Assembly (NCBI GenBank): GCA_963691655.1
Contig: OY829326.1
Coordinates: 142,556,998-142,620,997, forward strand
Origin: Toxonevra muliebris
Taxonomy: Eukaryota > Arthropoda > Insecta > Diptera > Pallopteridae
Reading direction: 5' to 3'
Length of the DNA: 64,000 nucleotides
The notes below the pieces were generated by a model. It saw nothing but the letters and a program-made list of their open reading frames with translations. It was not told the DNA's origin and did no database searches. Within the stretch, counting starts at the first letter, position 1, and the number at the start of each line of letters is the position of its first letter. Shown here one piece after another: positions 24,152-34,433 of the stretch. A program made the translations under genes and the position numbers.

Positions 24152-25870
24152 ATATTGGCCACAACGCAGAAGCTGCGGTATATACCACCATATGGCCAGT
24201 AGACCTCGCCATGATTCCAGGTACCAAACTTAAAAATCGCTCTTTTTAAATTCTGGCAAAACGAAGCGGTGCTGGAATTTTGGTCAATTTTCTCAGCTTT
24301 TTCCACTGTATTGGCCATAATTCGGAAATGGCTACAACGCAAAAGCTGCGGCATATACCACCACATGGCCAGTAGACCTCGGCATAATTTAAGGTACCTA
24401 ACTTAAAAATCGCTCTTTTTAAATTCTGGCAAAACGAAGCGGTGCTGGAATTTTGGTCAATTTTCTCAGCTTTTTCCACTGTATTGGCCATAATTCGGAA
24501 ATGGCTACAACGCAGAAGCTGCGGCATATACCACCACATGGCCAGTAGACCTCGGCATAATTTAAGGTACCTAACTTAAAAATCGCTCTTTTTAAATTCT
24601 GGCAAAACGAAGCGGTGCTGGAATTTTGGTCAATTTTCTCAGCTTTTTCCACTGTATTGGCCATAATTCGGAAATGGCTACAACGCAGAAGCTGCGGCAT
24701 ATACCACCACATGGCCAGTAGACCTCGCCATGATTCCAGGTACTAAACTTAAAAATCGCTCTTTTTAAATTCTGGCAAAACGAAGCGGTGCTGGAATTTT
24801 GGTCAATTTTCTCAGCTTTTTCCACTGTATTGGCCATAATTCGGAAATGGCTACAACGCAGAAGCTGCGGCATATACCACCACATGGCCAGTAGACCTCG
24901 GCATAATTTAAGGTACCAAACTTAAAAATCGCTTTTTTTAAATTCTGGCAAAACGAAGCGGTGCTGGAATTTTGGTCAATTTTCTCAGCTTTTTCCACTG
25001 TATTGGCCATAACTCGGAAATGGCTACAACGCAGAAGCTGCGGCATATACCACCACATGGCCAGTAGACCTCGCCATGATTCCAGGTACTAAACTTAAAA
25101 ATCGCTCTTTTTAAATTCTGGCAAAACGAAGCGGTGCTGGAATTTTGGTCAATTTTCTCAGCTTTTTCCACTGTATTGGCCATAATTCGGAAATGGCTAC
25201 AACGCAGAAGCTGCGGCATATACCACCACATGGCCAGTAGACCTCGCCATGATTCCAGGTACTAAACTTAAAAATCGCTCTTTTTAAATTCTGGCAAAAC
25301 GAAGCGGTGCTGGAATTTTGGTCAATTTTCTCAGCTTTTTCCACTGTATTGGCCATAATTCGGAAATGGCTACAACGCAGAAGCTGCGGCATATACCACC
25401 ACATGGCCAGTAGACCTCGCCATGATTCCAGGTACTAAACTTAAAAATCGCTCTTTTTAAATTCTGGCAAAACGAAGCGGTGCTGGAACTTTTGTCAATT
25501 TTCTCAGCTTTTTCCACTGTATTGGCCATAACTCGGAAATGGCTACAACGCAGAAGCTGCGGCATATACCACCACATGGCCAGTAGACCTCGCCATGATT
25601 CCAGGTACTAAACTTAAAAATCGCTCTTTTTAAATTCTGGCAAAACGAAGCGGTGCTGGAATTTTGGTCAATTTTCTCAGCTTTTTCCACTGTATTGGCC
25701 ATAATTCGGAAATGGCTACAACGCAGAAGCTGCGGCATATACCACCACATGGCCAGTAGACCTCGGTATAATTTAAGGTACAAAACTTAAAAATCGCTCT
25801 TTTTAAATTCTGGCAAAACGAAGCGGTGCTGGAATTTTGGTCAATTTTCTCAGATTTTTTCCACTGTATT
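24152..25870 (-). repeat. 173-bp tandem array, about 10 monomers (element 1 left)
   Basis: The period is exactly 173 bp over most of the array. Monomers carry CTGCGGCATATACC and ATTGGCCATAATTCGG as element-1 variants. The first monomer next to the flank is diverged and partly deleted (GCGGTATATACCACCATATGG). The array is inverted relative to 29571-32873. Frames of about 97 codons recur in every monomer but rotate because 173 is not a multiple of 3, so they are not genes. Confidence 0.95.
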
Positions 25871-26476
25871 TGAAAATTATAGTTATTTTGTACTGGTGTT
25901 CAATTGTTTAAAATTTGGCAAAAGGGCTCAAAGAACCAATTCATAACATGTTATTTAAAAAAACAAAAAAAGAAAAACAATATGTAAAATGTATTACTCC
26001 TAGATTCGAACCACCAAACTTCCGATTGCAAGTCCAATGACACATACACGAAGCTAACATCTGGTTATGACGTCACGGGAATTTTTACTTATATATTCGT
26101 TGTTGTGTATAAGATTTGAATCGAAACTAAAGACATTAAGTTTACATATTATTGTAGCAGCGGTATATGAAATTTAACATGTACAAAAGAATTAACATTG
26201 CACATTATAATCCATAACAAAGAATATGAAGAAGAGGTGCGTGTTTTTGTTGTTTTCCTGATAGTTGACGAAAATAAGCCATTACGAGTTTCAAATTTAA
26301 CGTTTTTAATCGTTTTTACTTTGCAAATCGTTGTGATTCTACATTTTGTAACAGAAATGAAATAAAAGCATATGTCAAATAAGAAGATTTGTTGTTATGA
26401 ATGTAAAAAATGTACAAGGAGGATAATTTATTTATTAGTTTATGAAATACATATGCACTGGCGGTCATTTAAACCG
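25871..26476. repeat. Inner inverted arm, left (element 1)
   Basis: About 600 bp is reverse-complemented at about 28962-29570 with almost no visible differences, for example around GAAGAAGAGGTGCGTG and TGACGTCACGGGAATTTTTA. The palindrome extends past the arrays into the spacer and ends in CACTGGCGGTCATTTAAACC. Weaker similarity continues inside (26500-26650 with 28340-28475). Confidence 0.85.
25998..26060 (-). other. tRNA-like segment (B box), left arm of element 1
   Basis: On the minus strand it reads TTAGCTTCGTG..., an anticodon-like CTTGCAA, then GGTTCGAATCT, a good RNA polymerase III B box (26002-26012). Stem pairing is poor, so it is a tRNA-derived (tRNA-Ala TGC-like) relic rather than a tRNA gene. 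Confidence 0.4.
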
Positions 26477-28981
26477 AACCAATAAAATAACGAAAAATAA
26501 CGCCATATGACTTTGTGGGAATTTTACTATTTTCGCTACACAGTTATCCTTGTATTACTCTATATCTGAGCGACGCACGTATCGAAAATTAAATGCACAC
26601 AAAAAATTGAGTTTAATTTGCCAGATCATATAACTTTTTCTCGAGTCCAGTAGAGTTAGTAATATGTAGTTACATTCATGCAAATGAAAAAGAATATAAA
26701 ACACAAAGCTCTCAATCTCTCACGCATTCTGTTCTATTTTGTGTTTGTGCAAAAACCAAATGCGAGATATGCCGCAGGTAACTTTTATGTGGCAAACAAT
26801 GAGATCTACAATGCATCTCTTATAGTTCTTAAGTTATGCCACTTCAAGCATTTATTTTGTGTGGGAGGTGCCACACCCACTTGTTTTATTGAAATAAAAT
26901 ATAGCCTATGTTCAAACTGCGAACCCCATCATCACGATACTGCAAAAATTTTAAAATTCGGCCGGTAGTTCATGAGATTACCCCAATAATACATCCAAAC
27001 TTTACCAAATTATTAATTGTATAGATCAGTGGTTCTCAACTGTTTTCATCCTACGCCCCCTTTCCGAATTCATGGTAAGCCCACGCCTCCCCCACTTTGA
27101 TTTTCCCACAACATTTTTTATGCTGGCTTATTATTTTTTGATGTGTAAACATTTTAGGTCACGGTATAGGCAAAATTTCAAATGTGTAAAATGTAAGAAT
27201 AACTGTATCGTAAGATGTAAGATAACTGTAACGTCCAGTTCCCCTCTCGCTCACACTGTGCGCAACATGACTGTGCTACTTTAAACAACAAAGAGAAGAA
27301 GAGAGGGAGAAATTAAAATACGAGCGGAGTTTGTTTGTTTATGTTTCGATCAATTTTCTCACACATATATGTGCATACGAATCAAAATGTGTGTGTACAT
27401 TTATTCGTGGCAGAATTATTTGTTGGTGTTAAACGTATGGAGATCGACTATACCATACAAGCAGAGAAGTCGCCGTAGCAAACACAGGCGTTTGATAGGT
27501 TTTGCATTCGATTAGTTAGATTGGATTAAAATTAAATATCTTTTAAATTAATTGATTAAATACTATAGCATTACAGAGTACGCAAATATTTATTTTTTGA
27601 AATGCGTTCGCGCCTCCCTTCAAATCTGGGGGCGCCCCACCACTTGAGAACCACTGGTATAGATAGATGATTATATTTAGGTAAAATGTTGAAATATTTT
27701 AGTTGAATATATTTAGTTAAAATGTTAGAAGTTTTCATATTTTAGACTGGCGGTCACAACAACCGCATCACTTGCAATACTGCTGCAATCCCAAATTTCC
27801 CTTCCTTTGTAAAGGAGATTCCCTTGTTTATGTTTTAAGAATGTATTTAAGCGGGATGTTCCATTTTTTATTGCGCTTGTTTGGCGAAACAACTGCAAAG
27901 TATAAACAATTGTCACGCCACCAAAACGTCGAAATTTTTGTTCTTAGGTATCCAAGAGTGTCATAAAGTTAAATATTTAAAGAAATCTGATTCTTGCATT
28001 CGACTGCTGTTGGGCTGATCTAGAAAAACGGCAATTTGTACCCGCTTGAGAGGACAAAAAGATCAAAAAGACTATGGAAGACAAATTCGAGAGAAAATGG
28101 CATAACCTGAAAGAGAACCATAAATTATCGGTTCAAAAGTGTAGTCACAATAAGGACTGAGCTAAAAAGCTATTAAAACGTGAATAAAAATGTCGAAAAC
28201 TTACGCAGAAAGAAACAAAAGTTCGGTCTGTATGGGAGACGATCAGCCAAAAAGTCGTTGTTGACGAAATGGATGGAAACAAATCGCCTGGCATGGACTC
28301 AAAACCACAGCAATTGACCTCTGGCAGACTCGGGAAAAGTTATATGATCGGGCAAATTAAACTCAATTTTTTATGCGCATTTAATTTTCGGTACGTGCGT
28401 CGCTCAGATATAAAGCAACACAAGGATAACCGTGAAGCGAAAATAGTCAAATTCCCACAAAGTCATATGGCTTGAATGGATTTTTCGTAATATACCTTAT
28501 TTGTTTGGAGATTCAAAATGCTTTCGATGATGTTGGAATTTACAGCCGGGAATAATCAGGTAGCTCGCGCGGTTCGCGATAGAGCACCTCCGTCATATAA
28601 TGAAACGGAAAGTTGCTCAAAACATGCCAAAGAATAAAAAACCTCGTGTTGGAGTTCTGAAAACAGTTTGGTATTAAAAAAATAACGAATGATATCCTCT
28701 ATGCCATTCAAGATAACAGCCATAACAAAGGCTAAGAGAGGAGCACCATCCAACTAAACACTTTTGCTTGCGACTCAAAAATGTAAAATTTCTTCCATAT
28801 TTTTGTTTTAATTAAAAAGTAAATTTGTGTGTATATATGATGTTTCTTTCGGAATTTTGTTCATTTTGTTCCCGAAAATAAAAAAAAATTACATTCACTA
28901 AAACAAAATCAGGTTTAGGTCCTATTTTAAACGATTTTCTTGAAATTAGTGGGTGGTGCGGTTTAAATGACCGCCAGTGCA
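26455..28981. mobile_element. Spacer of element 1; possible Tc1-like relic
   Basis: The spacer begins and ends with inverted CACTGGCGGTCATTTAAACC flanked by TA (ACATA/TATGT). Inside at about 28285-28330 the plus strand reads, across small gaps, a SP...P...DLW pattern like the C-terminal SPDxNPIExLW block of Tc1 transposases. No intact frame is present. The terminal match is directly visible; the Tc1 assignment is tentative. The frame at 26678-26968 also appears in element 2 but has stops there and no resemblance. Confidence 0.35.
27027..27656. mobile_element. hAT-like MITE with 8-bp target duplication
   Basis: The termini CAGTGGTTCTCAAC (left) and inverted CAGTGGTTCTCAAG (right) are flanked by GTATAGAT at 27019-27026 and 27657-27664, a perfect 8-bp duplication. 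Both CAGTGGTTCTCAA ends and the 8-bp duplication are hallmarks of hAT transposons. The 630-bp interior has no transposase frame. Confidence 0.9.
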
Positions 28982-29570
28982 TATGTATTTCATAAACTAA
29001 TAAATAAATTATCCTCCTTGTACATTTTTTACATTCATAACAACAAATCTTCTTATTTGACATATGCTTTTATTTCATTTCTGTTACAAAATGTAGAATC
29101 ACAACGATTTGCAAAGTAAAAACGATTAAAAACGTTAAATTTGAAACTCGTAATGGCTTATTTTCGTCAACTATCAGGAAAACAACAAAAACACGCACCT
29201 CTTCTTCATATTCTTTGTTATGGATTATAATGTGCAATGTTAATTCTTTTGTACATGTTAAATTTCATATACCGCTGCTACAATAATATGTAAACTTAAT
29301 GTCTTTAGTTTCGATTCAAATCTTATACACAACAACGAATATATAAGTAAAAATTCCCGTGACGTCATAACCAGATGTTAGCTTCGTGTATGTGTCATTG
29401 GACTTGCAATCGGAAGTTTGGTGGTTCGAATCTAGGAGTAATACATTTTACATATTGTTTTTCTTTTTTTGTTTTTTTAAATAACATGTTATGAATTGGT
29501 TCTTTGAGCCCTTTTGCCAAATTTTAAACAATTGAACACCAGTACAAAATAACTATAATTTTCAAATACA
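28962..29570. repeat. Inner inverted arm, right (element 1)
   Basis: It is the mirror of 25871-26476. It includes the tRNA-like segment in plus orientation (29378-29437, B box at 29423-29433). Confidence 0.85.
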
Positions 29571-32500
29571 GTGGAAAAAATCTGAGAAAATTGACCAAAA
29601 TTCCAGCACCGCTTCGTTTTGCCAGAATTTAAAAAGAGCGATTTTTAAGTTTTGTACCTTAAATTATACCGAGGTCTACTGGCCATGTGGTGGTATATGC
29701 CGCAGCTTCTGCGTTGTAGCCATTTCCGAATTATGGCCAATACAGTGGAAAAAGCTGAGAAAATTGACCAAAATTCCAGCACCGCTTCGTTTTGCCAGAA
29801 TTTAAAAAGAGCGATTTTTAAGTTTGGTACCTTAAATTATGCCGAGGTCTACTGGCCATGTGGTGGTATATGCCGCAGCTTCTGCGTTGTAGCCATTTCC
29901 GAATTATGGCCAATACAGTGGAAAAAGCTGAGAAAATTGACCAAAATTCCAGCACCGCTTCGTTTTGCCAGAATTTAAAAAGAGCGATTTTTAAGTTTGG
30001 TACCTGGAATTATGCCGAGGTCTACTGGCCATGTGGTGGTATATGCCGCAGCTTCTGCGTTGTAGCCATTTCCGAATTATGGCCAATACAGTGGAAAAAG
30101 CTGAGAAAATTGACCAAAATTCCAGCACCGCTTCGTTTTGCCAGAATTTAAAAAGAGCGATTTTTAAGTTTAGTACCTGGAATCATGGCGAGGTCTACTG
30201 GCCATGTGGTGGTATATGCCGCAGCTTCTGCGTTGTAGCCATTTCCGAATTATGGCCAATAGAGTGGAAAAAGCTGAGAAAATTGACCAAAATTCCAGCA
30301 CCGCTTCGTTTTGCCAGAATTTAAAAAGAGCGATTTTTAAGTTTGGTACCTGGAATTATGCCGAGGTCTACTGGCCATGTGGTGGTATATGCCGCAGCTT
30401 CTGCGTTGTAGCCATTTCCGAATTATGGCCAATACAGTGGAAAAAGCTGAGAAAATTGACCAAAATTCCAGCACCGCTTCGTTTTGCCAGAATTTAAAAA
30501 GAGCGATTTTTAAGTTTAGTACCTGGAATCATGGCGAGGTCTACTGGCCATGTGGTGGTATATGCCGCAGCTTCTGCGTTGTAGCCATTTCCGAATTATG
30601 GCCAATACAGTGGAAAAAGCTGAGAAAATTGACCAAAATTCCAGCACCGCTTCGTTTTGCCAGAATTTAAAAAGAGCGATTTTTAAGTTAGGTACCTTAA
30701 ATTATGCCGAGGTCTACTGGCCATGTGGTGGTATATGCCGCAGCTTCTGCGTTGTAGCCATTTCCGAATTATGGCCAATAGAGTGGAAAAAGCTGAGAAA
30801 ATTGACCAAAATTCCAGCACCGCTTCGTTTTGCCAGAATTTAAAAAGAGCGATTTTTAAGTTTGGTACCTTAAGTTATGCCGAGGTCTACTGGCCATGTG
30901 GTGGTATATGCCGCAGCTTCTGCGTTGTAGCCATTTCCGAATTATGGCCAATACAGTGGAAAAAGCTGAGAAAATTGACCAAAATTCCAGCACCGCTTCG
31001 TTTTGCCAGAATTTAAAAAGAGCGATTTTTAAGTTTTGTACCTTAAATTATACCGAGGTCTACTGGCCATGTGGTGGTATATGCCGCAGCTTCTGCGTTG
31101 TAGCCATTTCCGAATTATGGCCAATACAGTGGAAAAAGCTGAGAAAATTGACCAAAATTCCAGCACCGCTTCGTTTTGCCAGAATTTAAAAAGAGCGATT
31201 TTTAAGTTTGGTACCTGGAATCATGGCGAGGTCTACTGGCCATGTGGTGGTGTATGCCGCAGCTTCTGCGTTGTAGCCATTTCCGAAATATGGCCAATAC
31301 AGTGGAAAAAGCTGAGAAAGTTGACCAAAATTTCAGCACCGCTTCGTTTTGCCAGAATTTAAAAAGAGCGATTTTTAAGTTTGGTACCTGGAATCATGGC
31401 GAGGTCTACTGGCCATATGGTGGTATATACCGCAGCTTCTGCGTTGTAGCCATTTCCGAATTATGGCCAATACAGTGGAAGAAGCTGAGGAAATTGACCA
31501 AAATTCCAGCACCGCTTCGTTTTGCCAGAATTTAAAAAGAGCGATTTTTAAGTTTGGTACCTGGAATCATGGCGAGGTCTACTGGCCATGTGGTGGTATA
31601 TGCCGCAGCTTCTGCGTTGTAGCCATTTCTGAATTATGGGCAATACAGTGGAAAAATCTGAGAAAATTGACCAAAATTCCAGCACCGCTTCGTTTTGCCA
31701 GAATTTAAAAAGAGCGATTTTTAAGTTTGGTACCTTAAATTATGCCGAGGTCTACTGGCCATGTGGTGGTATATGCCGCAGCTTCTGCGTTGTAGCCATT
31801 TCTGAATTATGGGCAATACAGTGGAAAAATCTGAGAAAATTGACCAAAATTCCAGCACCGCTTCGTTTTGCCAGAATTTAAAAAGAGCGATTTTTAAGTT
31901 TGGTACCTTAAATTATGCCGAGGTCTACTGGCCATGTGGTGGTATATACCGCAGCTTCTGCGTTGTAGCCATATCCAAATTATGGCCAATACAGAGGAAA
32001 AAGCTGAGAAAATTGACCAAAATTCCAGCAGCGCTTCGTTTTGCCAGAATTTAAAAAAAGCGATTTTTAAGTTAGGTACCTTAAATTATGCCGAGGTCTA
32101 CTGGCCATGTGGTGGTATATGCCGCAGCTTCTGCGTTGTAGCCATTTCAGAATTATGGCCAATACAGTGGAAAAAGCTGAGAAAATTGACAAAAATTCCA
32201 GCACCGCTTCGTTTTGCCAGAATTTAAAAAGAGCGATTTTTAAGTTTGGTACCTTAAATTATGCCGAGGTCTACTGGCCATGTGGTGGTATATGCCGCAG
32301 CTTCTGCGTTGTAGCCATTTCCGAATTATGGCCAATACAGTGGAAAAAGCTGAGAAAATTGACCAAAATTCCAGCACCGCTTCGTTTTGCCAGAATTTAA
32401 AAAGAGCGATTTTTAAGTTTGGTACCTTAAATTATGCCGAGGTCTACTGGCCATGTGGTGGTATATGCCGCAGCTTCTGCGTTGTAGCCATTTCCGAATT

Positions 32501-32873
32501 ATGGCCAATAGAGTGGAAAAAGCTGAGAAAATTGACCAAAATTCCAGCACCGCTTCGTTTTGCCAGAATTTAAAAAGAGCGATTTTTAAGTTTAGTACCT
32601 GGAATCATGGCGAGGTCTACTGGCCATGTGGTGGTATATGCCGCAGCTTCTGCGTTGTAGCCATTTCCGAATTATGGCCAATACAGTGGAAAAAGCTGAG
32701 AAAATTGACCAAAATTCCAGCACCGCTTCGTTTTGCCAGAATTTAAAAAGATTTTTAAGTTTGGTACCTGGAATCATGGCGAGGTCTACTGGCCATGTTG
32801 TGGCATATACCGTAGCCTCTGCGTTGTAACCATTTTCGAATTATGGCCAATACAGAGGGATAAAATTCCAGCA
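29571..32873 (+). repeat. 173-bp tandem array, about 19 monomers (element 1 right)
   Basis: The period is 173 bp. It shares the element-1 variants GGTATATGCCGCAG and TTATGGCCAATAC with the left array. Monomers toward the outer edge (31430 onward, 31930, 32790-32870) carry more changes, including GGTATATACC, AATTATGGGCAATAC and a small deletion near 32750. The array fades into GATAAAATTCCAGCACTGAA. Confidence 0.95.
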
Positions 32874-33847
32874 CTGAATTTGGAAATTTTTTTTTAACTC
32901 TGCAATAGATGTGTTATATAAATATTCGAAAATAAAAAAACCTAGTTTTCAGTTTGTGGTTCAGTATTTTTTTTGTTTTTTATTTATTGTGATACCGCCC
33001 AATAGGCTTAGTCCACATAAATAAATTTAAATGAGTTTTTTGTTTTCGCGTAGCTTTGGCTGCGCCACGATTAGTGTTGATTCCTTACCCACATAGTATT
33101 AATAGTTCTAATAGTACCGATGCTACCGAAAATATTAAATTAAGACTTTTGCAAGTTTCTTGTTTAACGCAAAGAATAAATTATTTTGCATTACATTTCC
33201 AAAATTCTTGAAATAAAGTTTAACAGCAGAAAAGTTATAAGGAAATATAGTTCGATTTCCCCCAACTTCAAAAATATGGTATTCGTGCGTAATGGAATTC
33301 GCCATTGAACAAAAAATAAAATTTTAAAAATATTTCAGAACACAAAGCTGGGATTCGAACTCGAGTCACACCAAAATGTCCTTGTTTTCATAACTTAATC
33401 GACACACCAAACGACTTCGCCGCCAACTACTACTTAAAGCCGGTGGAATTTGCCATATTGGTTATACTTAAAAATATCACCCAAAGCTTTATTTGTACAA
33501 AAGCTTTTGGATATACCTAAACAAAACTAAATGCCTTACAAAACCAATGCACATTTTTCACTATTCTTTAGTATTTCAGTATAATTTTATATAATTGAGC
33601 AGTACATTTTTGAAAAATATATGAAATATAGCGAAACCAGATTTGAGCTCAAGAAAAAATTTCGACGACAGCCTCGATTTTTTTTTCTAAGATACCATTT
33701 TATACATTAAAAATAATTTTTACTATCTTTCGCCGTGAAAGCTTTATTTTCGCAATTCGCCCTGTTACGTTAATTACAGCAATGTTATAACATAACAGAG
33801 ACGCTGTATTCTGCTATGTTAAGGACGAATTCGCTCAGTTCTGAAAT
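32874..33847. other. Right unique region of element 1
   Basis: AT-rich sequence with no gene. At 33350-33431 (minus) a GAGTTCGAATCCC B-box-like sequence lies in a tRNA-like context. The part 33317-33870 is repeated in element 2 at 51261-51816, while 32874-33316 is absent there. AACATAACAG-type subterminal motifs lie near 33780-33820. Confidence 0.5.
33350..33431 (-). other. tRNA-like segment near the right end, element 1
   Basis: The minus strand carries GTTCGAATCCC (33350-33360), a near-consensus B box, preceded by TTTGGTGTGTCGATTAAGT (A-box-like) about 50 bases upstream. No convincing cloverleaf forms. The same segment lies in element 2 at 51295-51376. Confidence 0.35.
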
Positions 33848-33874
33848 CGGTGCTAACTTCACATCAGTCGTTGA

Positions 33875-34074
33875 NNNNNNNNNNNNNNNNNNNNNNNNNN
33901 NNNNNNNNNNNNNNNNNNNNNNNNNNNNNNNNNNNNNNNNNNNNNNNNNNNNNNNNNNNNNNNNNNNNNNNNNNNNNNNNNNNNNNNNNNNNNNNNNNNN
34001 NNNNNNNNNNNNNNNNNNNNNNNNNNNNNNNNNNNNNNNNNNNNNNNNNNNNNNNNNNNNNNNNNNNNNNNNNN
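33875..34074. other. Assembly gap, 200 N
   Basis: Exactly 200 unknown bases lie between the right end of element 1 and the left end of element 2. A round 200 usually marks a gap of unknown size. Confidence 0.98.
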
Positions 34075-34109
34075 CTAGCGTGAAGTTAGCACCGGGCGAA
34101 GAACCGAAA

Positions 34110-34220
34110 ATGTTATTAACAGAGCACTGTTATTAACATAACAGAATTCTGTTAATAACATTTCGTTAACAGAAGAAACTTAACATAACTCTTTTAAGTA
34201 ACAGAACAGTATATTTTATG
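34110..34220. promoter_or_regulatory. Subterminal palindrome cluster, element 2
   Basis: TAACAGAATTCTGTTA lies at 34139-34154 with the same surrounding TTAATAACA and AACATAAC repeats as in element 1. Confidence 0.45.
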
Positions 34221-34433
34221 CCACAGTAAAACATAGAGCTTTAAAGCTCCAATAAAAACTTTCACGAAATTATATAGACACTCGATTATAACTTCTCAAA
34301 TCATTAAGTATTCGACGCTAAAATTGTTACAATCAACAATTTTTACAAATCGTGAAAGATTTCTCATCTAATACGACTTTTCGACAATTATCGGAACTTA
34401 ACGCGCCCCCAAAAGAGCGGGTTATATTAGGGA

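Larger units (their letters stand above)
23199..33870 (+). mobile_element. Foldback-type element 1, about 10.7 kb
   Basis: It is bounded by GTGAAGTTAGCACCG (23206-23220) and its exact inverse CGGTGCTAACTTCAC (33848-33862). A weaker match extends outward (ACTAGC on the left against ATCAGT read inverted on the right), so the true ends lie a few bases further out. In order it holds subterminal palindromes, a 581-bp nested insertion, a 173-bp tandem array in one orientation (24152-25870), an inner arm of about 600 bp, a unique spacer with a hAT-like MITE, the inverted inner arm, a 173-bp array in the opposite orientation (29571-32873), and a right unique part with a tRNA-like segment. No transposase was found. 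The layout is that of foldback elements (FB, Galileo-like), in which long terminal inverted repeats are themselves tandem arrays. Family identity is not established. Confidence 0.75.

Noticed and set aside
26678..26968. 96-codon frame in the spacer, also partly open in element 2
   Set aside because: The element 2 counterpart (40134-40340, minus) is shifted and shorter. There is no domain resemblance, and the shared sequence is explained by common descent of the spacer.
29378..29437. A functional tRNA-Ala (TGC) gene
   Set aside because: The B box and anticodon-like loop are good, but the T, anticodon and acceptor stems do not pair well and no intact cloverleaf forms. It is kept only as tRNA-like.
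33816..34136. Frames running through the N gap
   Set aside because: Most of the product is unknown residues; it only exists because N codons are not stops.
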